From: Anaerolineales bacterium
Lineage (GTDB): Bacteria; Chloroflexota; Anaerolineae; Anaerolineales; E44-bin32
Direction: 5' to 3'
NCBI GenBank assembly: GCA_030673085.1
Contig: DAOVFE010000096.1
Coordinates: 1 to 6,807 of the forward strand
DNA length: 6,807 nt
The notes beneath the pieces are model-generated. The model saw only the letters and a program-made list of their open reading frames with translations, was not told the origin of the DNA and made no database searches. Below, piece after piece: positions 6,173 to 6,807 of this stretch; within the stretch, counting starts at the first letter, position 1, and the number at the start of each line of letters is the position of its first letter. A program made the translations under genes and the position numbers.

Positions 6173-6778
6173 TTAGTCCGCCCCCTTACTGAACTCATTG
6201 CTCTCCTTTACAATTTCTAACCCAATCTCGAAAGCTTGGGCCATTTTCTCCTTTTCATTCTTCACATTACCAAGCTCATTTCCAGGGCTAGCATATAGAA
6301 TCGTTCCCGTCAATTCAATGTTCGCCCAATCGAAGAAACCATTGACCGTCACCAGAATGGTGTCAAACTCTTGGTCTTCGCCTGCAACGGCTATGAATAC
6401 TCCCTTCTTCCGTTTCTCAATTCTTCTTTCAATCCCCCATGTCCCATCATGCCGTCTAATAAAGGGCGCTAAACAGTTGCACCGGTCTATCGCCAACTTG
6501 GTCTGGGCGCTAACTGTGTCGAAGTATACAGGAGAGCCCAGAACTATTACGTCCCAAGATTCCAGCACAGCATAGATCGGTGCCATGTCATCATCAAAGA
6601 GACAGTAGTTGGGATATGGATCGACTCCACAATCTTGGCATGGCTGAATATTCATTTCATTGAGATAGAATTTTTGTATTTCCGCCCCTTGGCTACTGGC
6701 GCCTTTTAATACTTGAGACACGAGCAGATCCACATTCCCATTCTTGTTGGGACTGCCAACAATCCCACAAACCCTCAT
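6173..6778 (-). CDS. NAD(P)H-dependent FMN reductase-like flavoprotein, flavodoxin fold
   Basis: This 201-residue cytosolic protein of the FMN reductase/iron-sulfur flavoprotein superfamily likely passes electrons from NAD(P)H to a quinone, flavin or other acceptor through bound FMN. Counting from the ATG at 6778, GSPNKNGNVDLLV (about 8-20) is the FMN phosphate-binding loop. CQDCGVDPYPNYC (47-59) followed by DDDM is the cysteine segment of this family. VLGSPVYFDTVSAQTKLAIDR (about 79-99) is the second flavin and dimer signature. Only three cysteines are in the segment, so a full four-cysteine cluster-binding site is not evident. A TTG at 6784 would add two residues, but the AGG-like ribosome site (6788-6790) is only 3 nt from it and 9 nt from the ATG, so ATG is preferred. 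The upstream promoter is outside the window. The physiological substrate is unknown. Confidence 0.87.
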   Translation of the reverse strand: MRVCGIVGSPNKNGNVDLLVSQVLKGASSQGAEIQKFYLNEMNIQPCQDCGVDPYPNYCLFDDDMAPIYAVLESWDVIVLGSPVYFDTVSAQTKLAIDRCNCLAPFIRRHDGTWGIERRIEKRKKGVFIAVAGEDQEFDTILVTVNGFFDWANIELTGTILYASPGNELGNVKNEKEKMAQAFEIGLEIVKESNEFSKGAD

Positions 6779-6807
6779 ATTCAACTGCCTATTAAACCTT
6801 GATTGAC

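Noticed and set aside
6198..6575. Plus-strand 125-codon frame
   Set aside because: It is opposite the flavoprotein gene, whose motifs are clear.

Overview
The window carries five protein genes: a tight three-gene plus-strand operon (350-4614) followed by two separately spaced minus-strand genes (4707-5894 and 6173-6778). Base composition looks balanced. Several features suggest a bacterium of a deep-branching phylum. These are a class III aminotransferase of the type also found in archaea, a soluble GAF-PAS histidine kinase, and a CpXC protein with a long helical tail. Chloroflexota is my first guess and Armatimonadota-like lineages a second. This is inference from family flavour only; no rRNA or phylogenetic marker is present.

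Region 1 (1-349) has no gene. It starts with two near-identical 42-bp direct repeats that can each fold into a small hairpin, then a pyrimidine-rich stretch and an extended -10 promoter candidate (181-189). Next comes a cluster of dyads and short direct repeats (232-328), including a perfect 12-bp palindrome, and finally a strong ribosome binding site. It looks like a regulated promoter region for the operon.

Region 2 (350-4614) encodes a PLP-dependent class III aminotransferase, a cytoplasmic GAF-PAS-HisKA-HATPase histidine kinase, and a CpXC zinc-ribbon-like protein whose C-terminal two thirds hold four diverged copies of one helical motif. Both gene junctions have exactly 4 nt between stop and start. 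No response regulator is present, so the kinase is an orphan within the window. The kinase plus CpXC-repeat pair is the most interesting unit here.

Region 3 (4615-6807) has rlmI (23S rRNA m5C methyltransferase), convergent with the operon across 92 bp, and upstream of it an FMN-dependent flavodoxin-fold oxidoreductase. The 278-bp gap between them holds crossing inverted repeats, a short direct repeat, and a stable-looking hairpin just upstream of the rlmI ribosome binding site. An in-frame coding-like stretch also follows the oxidoreductase stop codon. I see no insertion sequence, tRNA, rRNA or convincing CRISPR array.
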